This document shows, in pieces, positions 1 to 7,188 of a stretch of DNA of 14,269 nt (the first letter of the stretch is position 1; every line of letters begins with the position of its first letter). The position numbers and the translations under genes were made by a program. This DNA comes from Kosmotogaceae bacterium. Its GTDB lineage: Bacteria; Thermotogota; Thermotogae; Petrotogales; Kosmotogaceae. Below the pieces are notes generated by a model that worked only from the letters and a program-made list of their open reading frames with translations, was not told the origin of the DNA and ran no database searches. The stretch spans positions 1-14,269 of the forward strand of contig DLVL01000007.1 in the NCBI GenBank assembly GCA_003444085.1. Reading direction: 5' to 3'.

Positions 1-1181
1 TATATCAGGAGAATCAGGATTCGCCTTTCATGGTCGTCGGTCTCTCCCAAAAGGTTCAGTGTTGATAACGCCTCTCCAAGATCTTCGATTCTCTTGCCGT
101 TGATCGTCAAGAGCCTTTCTGTTGAACGCTCGCTCCCGACCCAGCCAACATCATATCTGTAAGAGAAGAACTCGCCATCAGACCACCCAATGAGAACCGC
201 CAGGGGTTCCTGCTGGTCATCTGTGCGCCAGAGCCTTATGGTACCATCTGCAGAACCAGTAACAAGGTGACGACGATCCGCAGTCATATCAATGGCCAAA
301 ATCCAGTCTCCATGTCCCTTATCGCCGAATGCTCTTATGCTCTTCGGCATGCCTCCTATTCCCTCCAGGTCCCAGAATCTTATTTGACCTGGTGAATCAA
401 CTGTGACCAGTTCACTCTCATCATCTGAAACAACGAACGCGAGCACACCACCATCATGCCCCGTCAGGTTCCTCAGAACACTTCCCGTATCGAACTCCCA
501 GATTTTGACAGATCTGTCAGTCGATGCAGATACTATCTTTTCGCCATCGGAGATAACAGAGACTCTTTCAACACTCGAATTGTGCCCGCGCAGGCTTCTC
601 ACAAGCTCTCCCCTTGCAAGATTCCAGATTCTTACTACACCATCTGCTGAACCTGTTACCAGGTAACGCTCGTCGGCAGTAATGAAAACATCGTTCACCC
701 ATGCACCGTGTTCAAGAATCTGGCCCCATCTCTCTCCGGACGCAGTGTCCCAGATTCTCACTGTCCCATCATCTGAACCGGTAATCACGCGCTTTCCGTC
801 TTGGGCGAACACAACAGTACTTACCCAGTCTTCATGTCCGGAAAGAGTCCTGACCAACTCGACTGATGCATTTCCTGTATCCAGCCTCCAGATTCTGGCT
901 GTATTATCCGCCGAACCCGTAACAAGCATTTTGGTTCCCGGGTGATAATCAACTGATAGTACCCAGTCTTCATGAACCATTACTGCATTCAGAAGAACAC
1001 CGGAATCCAGGTCCCATATTTTAAGCGTACCGTCACGAGAAACAGCAAAGAGCAGCTCATCAGCATGAGAAAGCTTTATGTCTGTGATCCAATTCGTCTG
1101 GTATTCAGACCGCGCAAATTCAATCGTGAATACCGTGCACAACATAAGAACAACAAAGACTATCAATAGCTTCGTTCTCGT
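1..1181 (-). CDS. Secreted WD40-repeat beta-propeller protein, C-terminus cut by window edge
   Basis: An open frame of 393 codons runs from 1181 to the window edge with no stop. Residues 1-24 form a signal peptide (RTK, then a hydrophobic stretch, then EFA), so the product is probably exported. Seven WD40 repeats follow, with blade ends at KIW (54-56), RIW (96-98), RIW (142-144), RIW (184-186), KIW (226-228), RFW (268-270) and RLW (316-318), enough for one seven-bladed propeller. Residues about 333-393 are not WD40; LLTINGKRIEDL (357-368) resembles a PDZ-type strand-turn, only a guess. The start is odd: GGAGG lies 8 nt before an ACG that would give MRTKLL, and no ATG, GTG or TTG lies between it and the upstream in-frame TGA. 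The alternative, TTG at 1166, is 23 nt from GGAGG and loses the basic N-region. The gene lies 53 bp downstream of potD on the same strand and may be co-transcribed. WD40 propellers are usually protein-binding scaffolds; the partner is unknown. Confidence 0.88.
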
Positions 1182-1234
1182 ATAATCAGCCTCCTTCTCC
1201 CGGCGTCACCGCTCATAAGTGAGCACAGAGAGCC

Positions 1235-2272
1235 CTACAGTCCGAAACGAATTTCGTTCCAAATATCATTGAACAGCACAAGATCTTCTCCGATATCTTC
1301 TATCATCTCACAGTTTTCAAGGTCTGCGAGCTCGTATATCGGTTCTTCTGTTAGAAGCTCTGCTGCCTTCGAATTCGGTGAGGGCAACAGGAGATAATCG
1401 GATATCTCCGCCGAAATATCTGGTCTCAATATGAAGTTAATAAACTCATGGGCAAGATCACTGTGTTTGGAGTCTTTCAGAATCACCATATTGTCAATCC
1501 ACAACGTGCTCCCCTCTTCGGGAATGAAGAAATCGATATCTTCAATCTCATCCTCTGTGGCCTCATAGAATATATTCTCTCCATAACCGTGAACCACCCA
1601 GAATTCCCCTGAAACGACCCCCTTGGCAAAGAGTTCGTTATCGAATTTCGCAACACTGTCCTTCCAAAGAAGAACGAGTTCCTTTGCCTCATTCAGTTGC
1701 TCTTTCTCGAGGGAGTTTACCGAGTAACCGAGAGTCTTGAGTGCAGCACCCATGACTTCTCTCATATCATCCAGCAGAGTGGCTTTTCCCCGTACCTCCT
1801 CCATCTCCAAAATTCTCCACGATCGGGGATACTCGCTGAAGTATCTCGTGTTGACTGCTATACCCGTAGTGCCGATCATATAAGGAACACTGTACTCATG
1901 TTCGGGATCGTAGTTGATCTTGGCAGTCACCCTTGGATCAAGATTGGCAAGATTAGGAATCTTTGTTCTGTCTATGTTTTTGAGCATCCCTTCCCTGATC
2001 ATAATGCTTGTATAATCGCCGGAGGGAAACACTATATCATAACCTGCCCCACCTGCTCTCAGTTTTGTGTACATCGTCTCATTGGAATCGTAGGTATCGT
2101 AGACGATTCGGCAGTTGAATTCCTCTTCAAACTGCTCGATCACTTCTTGTGGAACATACTCTGCCCAGGAATAGATGTTCAAAACTGCCTTCCTGCCGCA
2201 AGATGTTATGCCCACTATCGCCAGAAACGTGAGAAATAGAAGAAACGAAGTGAAGATCCTCTTCACTTCCAC
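1235..2272 (-). CDS. potD: Spermidine/putrescine ABC transporter substrate-binding lipoprotein PotD
   Basis: This is the extracytoplasmic polyamine-binding subunit of the PotABCD importer. The N-terminus is a lipoprotein signal with lipobox ITSC (Cys25 from the longest start). The mature part matches E. coli PotD in order: YSWAEYVP (34-41), TYDSNETMYTKL (60-71), YDIVFPS (78-84), YSVPYMIGTTGIAVN (127-141), LLDDMREV (166-173, acidic polyamine ligands) and TLWIDN (256-261, the Trp and Asp equivalent to W255 and D257). The position of E. coli Trp229 is not an obvious Trp here (WVVHGYGE), so the ligand fit may differ. The longest frame starts at GTG 2272, only 1 nt after GGAGG. The GTG at 2266 is 7 nt from GGAGG and gives MKRIFTSF, a better lipoprotein start, so the protein is probably 343 aa. 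It is the last pot gene; the potC stop overlaps its ribosome-binding site. Confidence 0.94.
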   Translation of the reverse strand: MEVKRIFTSFLLFLTFLAIVGITSCGRKAVLNIYSWAEYVPQEVIEQFEEEFNCRIVYDTYDSNETMYTKLRAGGAGYDIVFPSGDYTSIMIREGMLKNIDRTKIPNLANLDPRVTAKINYDPEHEYSVPYMIGTTGIAVNTRYFSEYPRSWRILEMEEVRGKATLLDDMREVMGAALKTLGYSVNSLEKEQLNEAKELVLLWKDSVAKFDNELFAKGVVSGEFWVVHGYGENIFYEATEDEIEDIDFFIPEEGSTLWIDNMVILKDSKHSDLAHEFINFILRPDISAEISDYLLLPSPNSKAAELLTEEPIYELADLENCEMIEDIGEDLVLFNDIWNEIRFGL

Positions 2273-2277
2273 ACCTC

Positions 2278-3069
2278 CTAACCGATTATAAGCTTTCTGA
2301 ACCTTCTCGCAAGGAGCGCTGTCATGAGCGTTCCTCCTATGAGGAGGGTTGACAAAGCATTTATGACAGGGGACACTCCGAACTTGATCATTGAATATAT
2401 CCTCAGTGGCAGTGTGGTCGCGCCCGGACCAGCCACAAAGAAAGTGATGACAAAGTCGTCAACCGAAAGCGTTACACTCAACAGAAATCCAGCTACTATT
2501 CCGGGAACGATGATCGGGATAATCACTTTTACAAATACCTGGAAACTCCTGGCTCCAAGATCGCGCGCAGCTTCAACCACTGAGTAATCGAAGTCCTCAA
2601 GCCTTGTTATGACAACAATTGTAACATACGAAATACAGAAGGTTATATGCGCTATTATCACTGTACCAAGACCAAGAGGAACTTTCAGCGCAGCAAAGAA
2701 GATCAGCATAGATACTCCCATCAGTATGTCAGGAATAATCAGAGGAGTGTATATCAATATCTGGAAGTACTTTCGAGACTTAAATCTATACCAGTAAATA
2801 CCTATCGCAGATAAGGTCCCGATTATTGTTGCCACCGTTGATGCTACGAGTGCAACAATAACTGTATTCATGAATGATCGCCATATATCTGGTGAGGAGA
2901 AGAGCCTGACGTACCAGTTAAGTGTGAACCCTGTCCACATTACACCCTGGCGAGCCGAATTGAAAGATAACACTATCAGAGAAACGATCGGAATGTACAG
3001 AAGCAGAAAAACCCCCAGAGTAACGAGAGAAGAAAACCTCCGCTTTCCGATCGTCTTCCTGGTTTCCAT
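2278..3069 (-). CDS. potC: Polyamine ABC transporter permease PotC
   Basis: This 263-aa inner-membrane permease is one of the two channel subunits of the PotABCD importer. A first hydrophobic helix (about 15-36) is followed by a periplasmic loop ending near residue 63 and then about five further membrane segments. The EAA loop that docks onto the ATPase is clear at about 166-194 (EAARDLGARS, then VIIPIIVPGIVAG). Length and architecture match E. coli PotC. The start is ATG at 3069; its first base overlaps the potB stop (TAATG), which implies translational coupling, and GAAGGAG lies just upstream. Pairing with PotB and with PotD directly downstream settles the polyamine family more firmly than the sequence alone; other spermidine-type substrates remain possible. 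Confidence 0.94.
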   Translation of the reverse strand: METRKTIGKRRFSSLVTLGVFLLLYIPIVSLIVLSFNSARQGVMWTGFTLNWYVRLFSSPDIWRSFMNTVIVALVASTVATIIGTLSAIGIYWYRFKSRKYFQILIYTPLIIPDILMGVSMLIFFAALKVPLGLGTVIIAHITFCISYVTIVVITRLEDFDYSVVEAARDLGARSFQVFVKVIIPIIVPGIVAGFLLSVTLSVDDFVITFFVAGPGATTLPLRIYSMIKFGVSPVINALSTLLIGGTLMTALLARRFRKLIIG

Positions 3070-3956
3070 TACTGCTCCTGCTCCTTCATGTAGTCTTCCC
3101 TCACCCGGAACCTCCTCACTCTTGCCTGAATAGCATTCATCCTGAGATAGACAAGCAGCCCCAGTGTTGAAATGAGCAAAAAGATCATGGAAATTGCAGA
3201 AGAAGACGGCCAGTTTCTGGCCACTGTCAGTTGTTTGGCGATCAGATTGCCCAACATTGCCCCTTCGGTTCCTCCTACCAGATCGGGAATTGCGTATGAT
3301 CCAAGTGCCGGAATAAAGACAAGGATGACGCCTGCTATGATGCCTCCCTTGATCGATGGAATCAAGACTTTCAAGATTGCCTCGTTTCGGTTAGCACCCA
3401 GATCCATTCCCGCTTCGAGCAATGTAAAGTCGAATTTCTCTATTGAGCTATACAGGGGGAGAATCATATAGGGAAGGTACATATACACAATAACTACGAT
3501 TACCGTTGCAGGTCTATACATCAACTGCAATGGCTGCTCGATCAAACCGGTCCAGAGAAGGAAAGAATTCACCAGGCCCGTTCTGCCCAATACAAGCATC
3601 CACGCAAAGATACGGACCAGAAAGTTCGTCCAAAAAGGTATAACAACCAGCGTTAGAAGAAGGTTCTTTCTCTTCGACGTTGCTATGTAATATGCAACCG
3701 GCAAACTCAACCCAAGACAGATCACAGTCGCCATAACGGATATCCAGACAGTCTGCCACAGAAGCTCCCAGTAACCTGGACTCGTAAGCATCCTGGTATA
3801 AGACTCCAGTGAAAAGGGGAGCGTAACGCCACCGTATATCCCGGGTGTAAGGAAACTGTAGATGATTATGATTATGTAAGGAATCAGGAAGAAGAACGAG
3901 AGCCAGGCGATTCCCGGGAGAGAATAAACAATTCCTGGTAAGCTACTTCTGTTCAT
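3069..3956 (-). CDS. potB: Polyamine ABC transporter permease PotB
   Basis: This is the second permease subunit of the polyamine importer. From the chosen start it is 295 aa, with a first helix at about 13-34 and several more membrane segments after residue 63. The EAA loop for the ATPase contact lies at about 181-209 (EAGMDLGANRNEAILKVLIP). The open frame extends to an ATG at 4004, but that start lies 62 nt inside potA and adds a non-hydrophobic, cysteine- and arginine-containing extension (MLTTATFCRRPEELDL) not expected in PotB. The ATG at 3956 (MNRSSLPG) has GGAGGAG about 8-10 nt upstream and overlaps potA by only 14 nt, so it is preferred. It is coupled to potA upstream and potC downstream. 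Confidence 0.93.
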   Translation of the reverse strand: MNRSSLPGIVYSLPGIAWLSFFFLIPYIIIIIYSFLTPGIYGGVTLPFSLESYTRMLTSPGYWELLWQTVWISVMATVICLGLSLPVAYYIATSKRKNLLLTLVVIPFWTNFLVRIFAWMLVLGRTGLVNSFLLWTGLIEQPLQLMYRPATVIVVIVYMYLPYMILPLYSSIEKFDFTLLEAGMDLGANRNEAILKVLIPSIKGGIIAGVILVFIPALGSYAIPDLVGGTEGAMLGNLIAKQLTVARNWPSSSAISMIFLLISTLGLLVYLRMNAIQARVRRFRVREDYMKEQEQ

Positions 3957-5076
3957 CAGATCTAGCTCCTCCGGTCTCCTGCAAAAGGTAGCTGTCGTCA
4001 GCAAACCACCAAAGATATACTCTGTCTTTCCACTCGATTATCTCTTCATCAAGAAGATACCTGGCATGCTGTTTGAAGCTCTTCATGTAGCTTTCCCTGG
4101 TCTGGACCGTATACTTGGTGTGGTTTCCCAGGTATATGGTTTCGTCCACAGTTCCTTCGAGAATGTTTAGTCTTAACTTGTGATCTCCTCGAGGCCGCGA
4201 CTTGCTGATTTTAACTTTTTCAGGTCTTAGAGAAACTTCTATTCTCGTGCCCTCGGCAACCTCTCTGTCCATGTAACACCAGATATCTCCAAATGCTGTT
4301 GTTCTGAGGAGGAGGTATTCACCTTCCGTTTTCGCGACTTCCCCAACAAAGAAATTCGTCTCGCCTATGAAATTGGCAACAAATGCATTTCTGGGACTCT
4401 CGTAAACTTCTATTGGGTCTCCCTTTTGAACAATCTTTCCTTCGTTCATAACAGCAAGATGATCAGAAATCGACATTGCTTCATTTTGATCGTGTGTTAC
4501 ATATATGAAGGTTATTCCAACCTCATCATGGATATTGTCAAGTTCAACAAGCATGTGTTGGCGTAGCTTTGCATCAAGTGCTGCCAGGGGCTCGTCCAGA
4601 AGCAGCACGCTGGGTTTATTTACAAGCGCTCTGGCAATCGCAACACGTTGCTTCTGACCACCAGATAGCTGATGAGGATATTTGTTCTCCTGACCAAATA
4701 GACGGCTTAGCTCGACCATCTTACCAACTTCGTTCTTAACTTCTCTCTCTGCTTTCTTCCGAAGACGTAAACTGAAGGCAATGTTCTCAAAGACTGTAAG
4801 GTGTGGAAAGAGCGCATAATTCTGAAAGATCGTGTTGACTTCTCGTTTGTGAGGTGGGGTCTTGGATATGTCTCTTCCGTTGAGGAATATGACACCGCTG
4901 GTTGGCTCTTCAAAACCCGCTATCATTCTGAGAATGGTCGTTTTCCCGCATCCCGAGGGTCCCAGCAGTGAGAAGAATTCACCCTGTTCGATTGAAAGAA
5001 AGACTTTGTCTACTGCAGTAAACTCATCTTCAAATACTTTGGTGACACCTGAAAGCTTTACTGAATAATCTTTCAA
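3943..5076 (-). CDS. potA: Polyamine ABC transporter ATP-binding protein PotA
   Basis: This 377-aa cytoplasmic ATPase energises the PotBC channel. All ABC motifs are present: Walker A GPSGCGKTT (39-47), Q-loop Gln85, signature LSGGQKQR (137-144), Walker B VLLLDEP (157-163), D-loop ALD (166-168) and switch His195 (THD). The region after about residue 230 (NFIGETNFFVGEV, then SLRPEKVKIS) is the TOBE-type regulatory domain typical of the spermidine/putrescine and maltose-type importers; PotA is usually about this length. The start codon is TTG at 5076, chosen because GGGAGGAG lies about 9 nt upstream and the protein begins at the right place for the family (MKDYSVKLSGVTKVF). It is the first gene of the pot cluster, 60 bp downstream of the DUF401 gene. 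No clear terminator separates the two, so a longer operon is possible. Confidence 0.95.
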   Translation of the reverse strand: MKDYSVKLSGVTKVFEDEFTAVDKVFLSIEQGEFFSLLGPSGCGKTTILRMIAGFEEPTSGVIFLNGRDISKTPPHKREVNTIFQNYALFPHLTVFENIAFSLRLRKKAEREVKNEVGKMVELSRLFGQENKYPHQLSGGQKQRVAIARALVNKPSVLLLDEPLAALDAKLRQHMLVELDNIHDEVGITFIYVTHDQNEAMSISDHLAVMNEGKIVQKGDPIEVYESPRNAFVANFIGETNFFVGEVAKTEGEYLLLRTTAFGDIWCYMDREVAEGTRIEVSLRPEKVKISKSRPRGDHKLRLNILEGTVDETIYLGNHTKYTVQTRESYMKSFKQHARYLLDEEIIEWKDRVYLWWFADDSYLLQETGGARSDEQK

Positions 5077-5136
5077 TTAATGTCTCTCCTCCCTTGTCAG
5101 AAGAGTCGCGTTCAGGCCTTTGTCAGAATCCACGCT

Positions 5137-6312
5137 CTACCTAAGTATAACGAAGATTACGATACCTGTTGCAATAGAAAAGAGAAGCGGCACAAGAATC
5201 TTCTTTAAGAAACGCGCATACGATACATCAAAATACTGGGTGGTTAATGCAACACACAGGTGCACCGGCGAAATATAAACACCTGTAATGGCAAATATAT
5301 AACCAAGAATAGCGATTGACAATGGAGTGAGCCCATTCTGTAGACTCATGATCAGCGGAAAGCTCATCCCAACTGCTGCTTGAGTTATCCCTGTCATAAA
5401 GCCCATCAGTGCTGGCAACAGCATGATAACAAGCACTGGAGGGATCGACCAGAGCATCAGTTCGGAACTCATCCCGGCGGCTATCTCAGCCTCTTCAACA
5501 AAGGCTTTGAAGAAGAATACCGCGCCAAGTAGAAGCAGCATCTTGTATTTAACGGACTTCACAAGGATATCCAGACGATTCTTCTTTGTCATAACGTATA
5601 CGACCGAAATCACCGATACAACAATCCACCCCGAAGCACCGATAAGAACGAAAACGATTGTCGCAAACAGAGGCCACCCATTTACCAGGAGATCTTTGAG
5701 CACGCCTTTTGAAAGCTTCATCCTCGGCCATGATCTGATCATCATGAAGTAGGCACTAATAATAGCTACCAGACCTACAGGCAGCATCAAAGCAACGATA
5801 GTACCAAGTGCTACATCTGCCATTCCTGCAACGATTATTATTGCTGGATACAATGGCCAGAAGAACTCCATGGAATGCCTGAACCAGTAATTGATTGAAA
5901 CTCCGTCTTCAGCATCTATTGTCTCGTCTGCCTGTGAAATGCTCTTGACCATCGGAGCAGAGAACATCGCCCCTCCAGGCATCGGTAACAGACCAATAAG
6001 TGCCGGCAACAGGGCAATCGAGACTCGCGGTGTTGGAAACAGTCTTCTAATAGAATCAACGAACCGATAAGAGTCTCCGCTCTTGCTCATTGTATCGCCA
6101 AGAAGGTAAATCGCAGAAATTGTGATCATGACACGCCAGAAAGACCAGTCCAGTAGTTGCACCATGAACGCATGCCCGTAGACGGAAACAGGAATACTCG
6201 AAAAAACCCCCAGGGCTACGACAGAAACGATCAGCGAAAACGCAATTTCCTTTGTCAGCCTAAGAACGATCACAAGAACACATAGTGCTCCAGCTACAGC
6301 GAGTGTTTGCAT
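5137..6312 (-). CDS. DUF401-family integral membrane protein, probable ion-coupled transporter
   Basis: This 391-aa protein is almost wholly hydrophobic, with about ten predicted membrane segments. Two stretches are characteristic of the DUF401 family: LLPMPGGAMFSAPMV (108-122) and NYWFRH...FFWPLYP (141-156). The family is of unknown function. By fold and topology it is related to gluconate/citrate-type permeases of the ion-transporter group, so transport of a small organic anion is an inference; the sequence does not show the substrate. The start is ATG 6312 with a G-rich stretch (GGGGG) 5 nt upstream, a rather weak ribosome-binding site. The C-terminus ends 60 bp before potA, so it could be the first gene of a longer pot transcript, although a functional link with polyamines is not known. 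Its upstream region is the 506-bp gene-poor stretch with the repeat-bounded block. Confidence 0.85.
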   Translation of the reverse strand: MQTLAVAGALCVLVIVLRLTKEIAFSLIVSVVALGVFSSIPVSVYGHAFMVQLLDWSFWRVMITISAIYLLGDTMSKSGDSYRFVDSIRRLFPTPRVSIALLPALIGLLPMPGGAMFSAPMVKSISQADETIDAEDGVSINYWFRHSMEFFWPLYPAIIIVAGMADVALGTIVALMLPVGLVAIISAYFMMIRSWPRMKLSKGVLKDLLVNGWPLFATIVFVLIGASGWIVVSVISVVYVMTKKNRLDILVKSVKYKMLLLLGAVFFFKAFVEEAEIAAGMSSELMLWSIPPVLVIMLLPALMGFMTGITQAAVGMSFPLIMSLQNGLTPLSIAILGYIFAITGVYISPVHLCVALTTQYFDVSYARFLKKILVPLLFSIATGIVIFVILR

Positions 6313-6405
6313 CAGTACCCCCAGAAAAGTGAGTTTGCCGAATCATCTGTACGATATATGATAATCCAATCAGATGCAACCTGTCTTACAGCGTCGGAGA
6401 CAATT

Positions 6406-6412
6406 ATCTACA
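6406..6412. repeat. Left copy of 7-bp direct repeat, putative target-site duplication
   Basis: ATCTACA here is identical to ATCTACA at 6687-6693. The two copies sit directly outside the 12-bp inverted repeats of the 274-bp block, as expected for a target-site duplication. Confidence 0.45.
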
Positions 6413-6686
6413 GTTATGAACAAGACTATGTTCACAAAATGTAGAAACCCGAAGCTTCTCTTGAAGACGCTTCCGTTGATCTCTCCAGGTGAGCGGTACC
6501 AGTACTGTAGAACCTGGCGATCATAGTTATGCTTAATCTACATCAGAGTTGCTCACATGTGCGCTTACTTGACTATAATCATTCGAAAGCTTATTACGCA
6601 ACGGAATATACTTTGCCAGCTTCTCTACATTACAATACCGGCCTCTGCAGAAGATTTCAGATCTTATATACTGTTCTTGTTCATAA
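6413..6686. mobile_element. MITE-like or IS-remnant block with 12-bp terminal inverted repeats
   Basis: TTATGAACAAGA at 6414-6425 recurs as its exact reverse complement TCTTGTTCATAA at 6675-6686, giving perfect 12-bp inverted repeats about 273 bp apart. Immediately outside them is a perfect 7-bp direct repeat, ATCTACA, at 6406-6412 on the left and 6687-6693 on the right; on the left one extra G (6413) separates it from the inverted repeat. Inverted ends inside a short direct repeat are the signature of a transposed element with target-site duplication. The interior encodes no transposase and contains two possible hairpins (6451-6473 and 6485-6517), so a non-autonomous MITE or an internally deleted IS fits best. 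The parent IS family cannot be named, and one copy in a window is not proof of mobility. Confidence 0.5.
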
Positions 6687-6693
6687 ATCTACA
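6687..6693. repeat. Right copy of 7-bp direct repeat, putative target-site duplication
   Basis: ATCTACA abuts the right inverted repeat (ending at 6686) and matches 6406-6412 exactly. Confidence 0.45.
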
Positions 6694-6738
6694 ATTTTGC
6701 ACATCTCTGTAATCGTTTCTATTAAGAAATCACAAGAG

Positions 6739-6758
6739 TTATGAACTCACTTATGAAC
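6739..6758. repeat. Tandem TTATGAAC octamers outside the MITE-like block
   Basis: TTATGAAC occurs at 6739-6746 and again at 6751-6758, exactly 12 bp apart (start to start). The same octamer forms the outer part of both inverted repeats at 6414-6421 and, reversed, 6679-6686. Four copies of one octamer in about 350 bp is far above chance. They could be tandem half-sites for a regulator or remains of a second element end. Confidence 0.45.
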
Positions 6759-6818
6759 GTTGTATTGTTCTATTACTAGGAATTACTTAGAAGAGAAACT
6801 ACTTATACCTAAAGATAA

Positions 6819-7097
6819 TCACTCAAGAGATAACTCAAGAAAATCTGCACTTACTCCACTTATCAAATTCAGCTTTCTACATAATTCTTCGTGCTCACTC
6901 CTATCACCCACCAGTTCAAGTACTATAAGTCCCGAATCAGAACAGTTATCCAGAACCCCATCGTGCAAACCAAGCCTGGTCTTTATCAAACATCCCCATC
7001 CGGTGAGAACCTTTTGAACACTAACAGACACTTCTTTTCGATTCTCCACCATTATTGCCATAACTGTTTTTACAGGAATCTTCTTGTTCATGTTCAT
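6819..7097 (-). CDS. TM1266-like small protein, putative iron-only hydrogenase system regulator family
   Basis: This 92-aa protein resembles the TM1266 group, small ACT/NikR-C-like proteins annotated as iron-only hydrogenase system regulators. The order of elements fits: an N-terminal strand followed by ENRKEV (VMAIMVENRKEV), a helix and strand around VQKVLTGWGCLIKTRLGLH, the strand SGLIVLELVGD, and a final helix-strand with KLNLISGVSADFLEL. Such proteins lack a DNA-binding domain and are thought to act through oligomerisation and ligand binding; the ligand is not known to me. No hydrogenase gene lies in this window, so the functional link is only by family. The start is ATG 7097, with GGGGGAA about 8 nt upstream; a second ATG lies two codons in. 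It is divergent from the RNase HI gene, with a 17-bp palindrome between them. Confidence 0.75.
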   Translation of the reverse strand: MNMNKKIPVKTVMAIMVENRKEVSVSVQKVLTGWGCLIKTRLGLHDGVLDNCSDSGLIVLELVGDRSEHEELCRKLNLISGVSADFLELSLE

Positions 7098-7116
7098 ACT
7101 TCATTCCCCCAATCGC

Positions 7117-7133
7117 AATTGTCATGTACAATT
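7117..7133. promoter_or_regulatory. 17-bp palindrome between divergent TM1266-like and RNase HI genes
   Basis: AATTGT at 7117-7122 and its reverse complement ACAATT at 7128-7133 are separated by 5 bp. The right arm includes TACAAT, a reasonable -10 element for the RNase HI direction, but no -35 at the proper distance is evident. The position, 20 bp upstream of one gene and 56 bp upstream of the other, suits an operator. No regulator is identified. Confidence 0.3.
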
Positions 7134-7188
7134 AGATCAGAAAGCTCCACAACAAAACAAGAAATAGAACGGAGGCAATAGACAGTAA

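Larger units (their letters stand above)
6313..6818. other. 506-bp gene-poor spacer between DUF401 and TM1266-like genes
   Basis: No open frame here shows family resemblance, a good ribosome-binding site and sensible composition together. A 36-codon frame beginning at the ATG in the left inverted repeat (6417) and a 71-codon frame at 6529 are not convincing. The right part (about 6530-6818) is AT-rich compared with the flanking genes. The spacer holds the 274-bp repeat-bounded block described separately, and a pair of direct repeats at 6739-6758. A weak promoter for the DUF401 gene may lie on the minus strand near 6357-6379 (TTGCAT, then about 17 nt, then TATCGT); it is not listed as a feature because the -10 match is only 4 of 6. 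Confidence 0.6.

Noticed and set aside
403..1169. Three short plus-strand frames in the left end
   Set aside because: They are antisense to the WD40 gene; their Ser/Thr/Pro-rich translations mirror the WD40 repeat codons.
1211..1224. GCTCA-TAAG-TGAGC inverted repeat between potD and the WD40 gene
   Set aside because: A 5-bp stem without a T tract on either strand is too weak to call a terminator.
1697..2239. 180-codon open frame on the plus strand
   Set aside because: It lies wholly antisense to potD, whose family motifs are unmistakable, and its translation is rich in Cys, His and Ile with no family resemblance.
3957..4004. N-terminal extension of PotB from ATG 4004
   Set aside because: It lies deep inside potA, has no supported ribosome-binding site, and the added residues are not typical of PotB.
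5077..5136. Repeat of TTCTGACAA in the DUF401-potA gap, considered as a promoter -35
   Set aside because: No -10 element at suitable spacing before potA; the short repeat alone is not enough.
6417..6527. 36-codon frame starting in the left inverted repeat
   Set aside because: No ribosome-binding site at a useful distance (GGAG is 16 nt away) and no recognisable family; kept only as part of the MITE-like interior.
6529..6744. 71-codon frame in the AT-rich spacer
   Set aside because: Composition and translation look like random AT-rich DNA; it also crosses the right edge of the repeat-bounded block.
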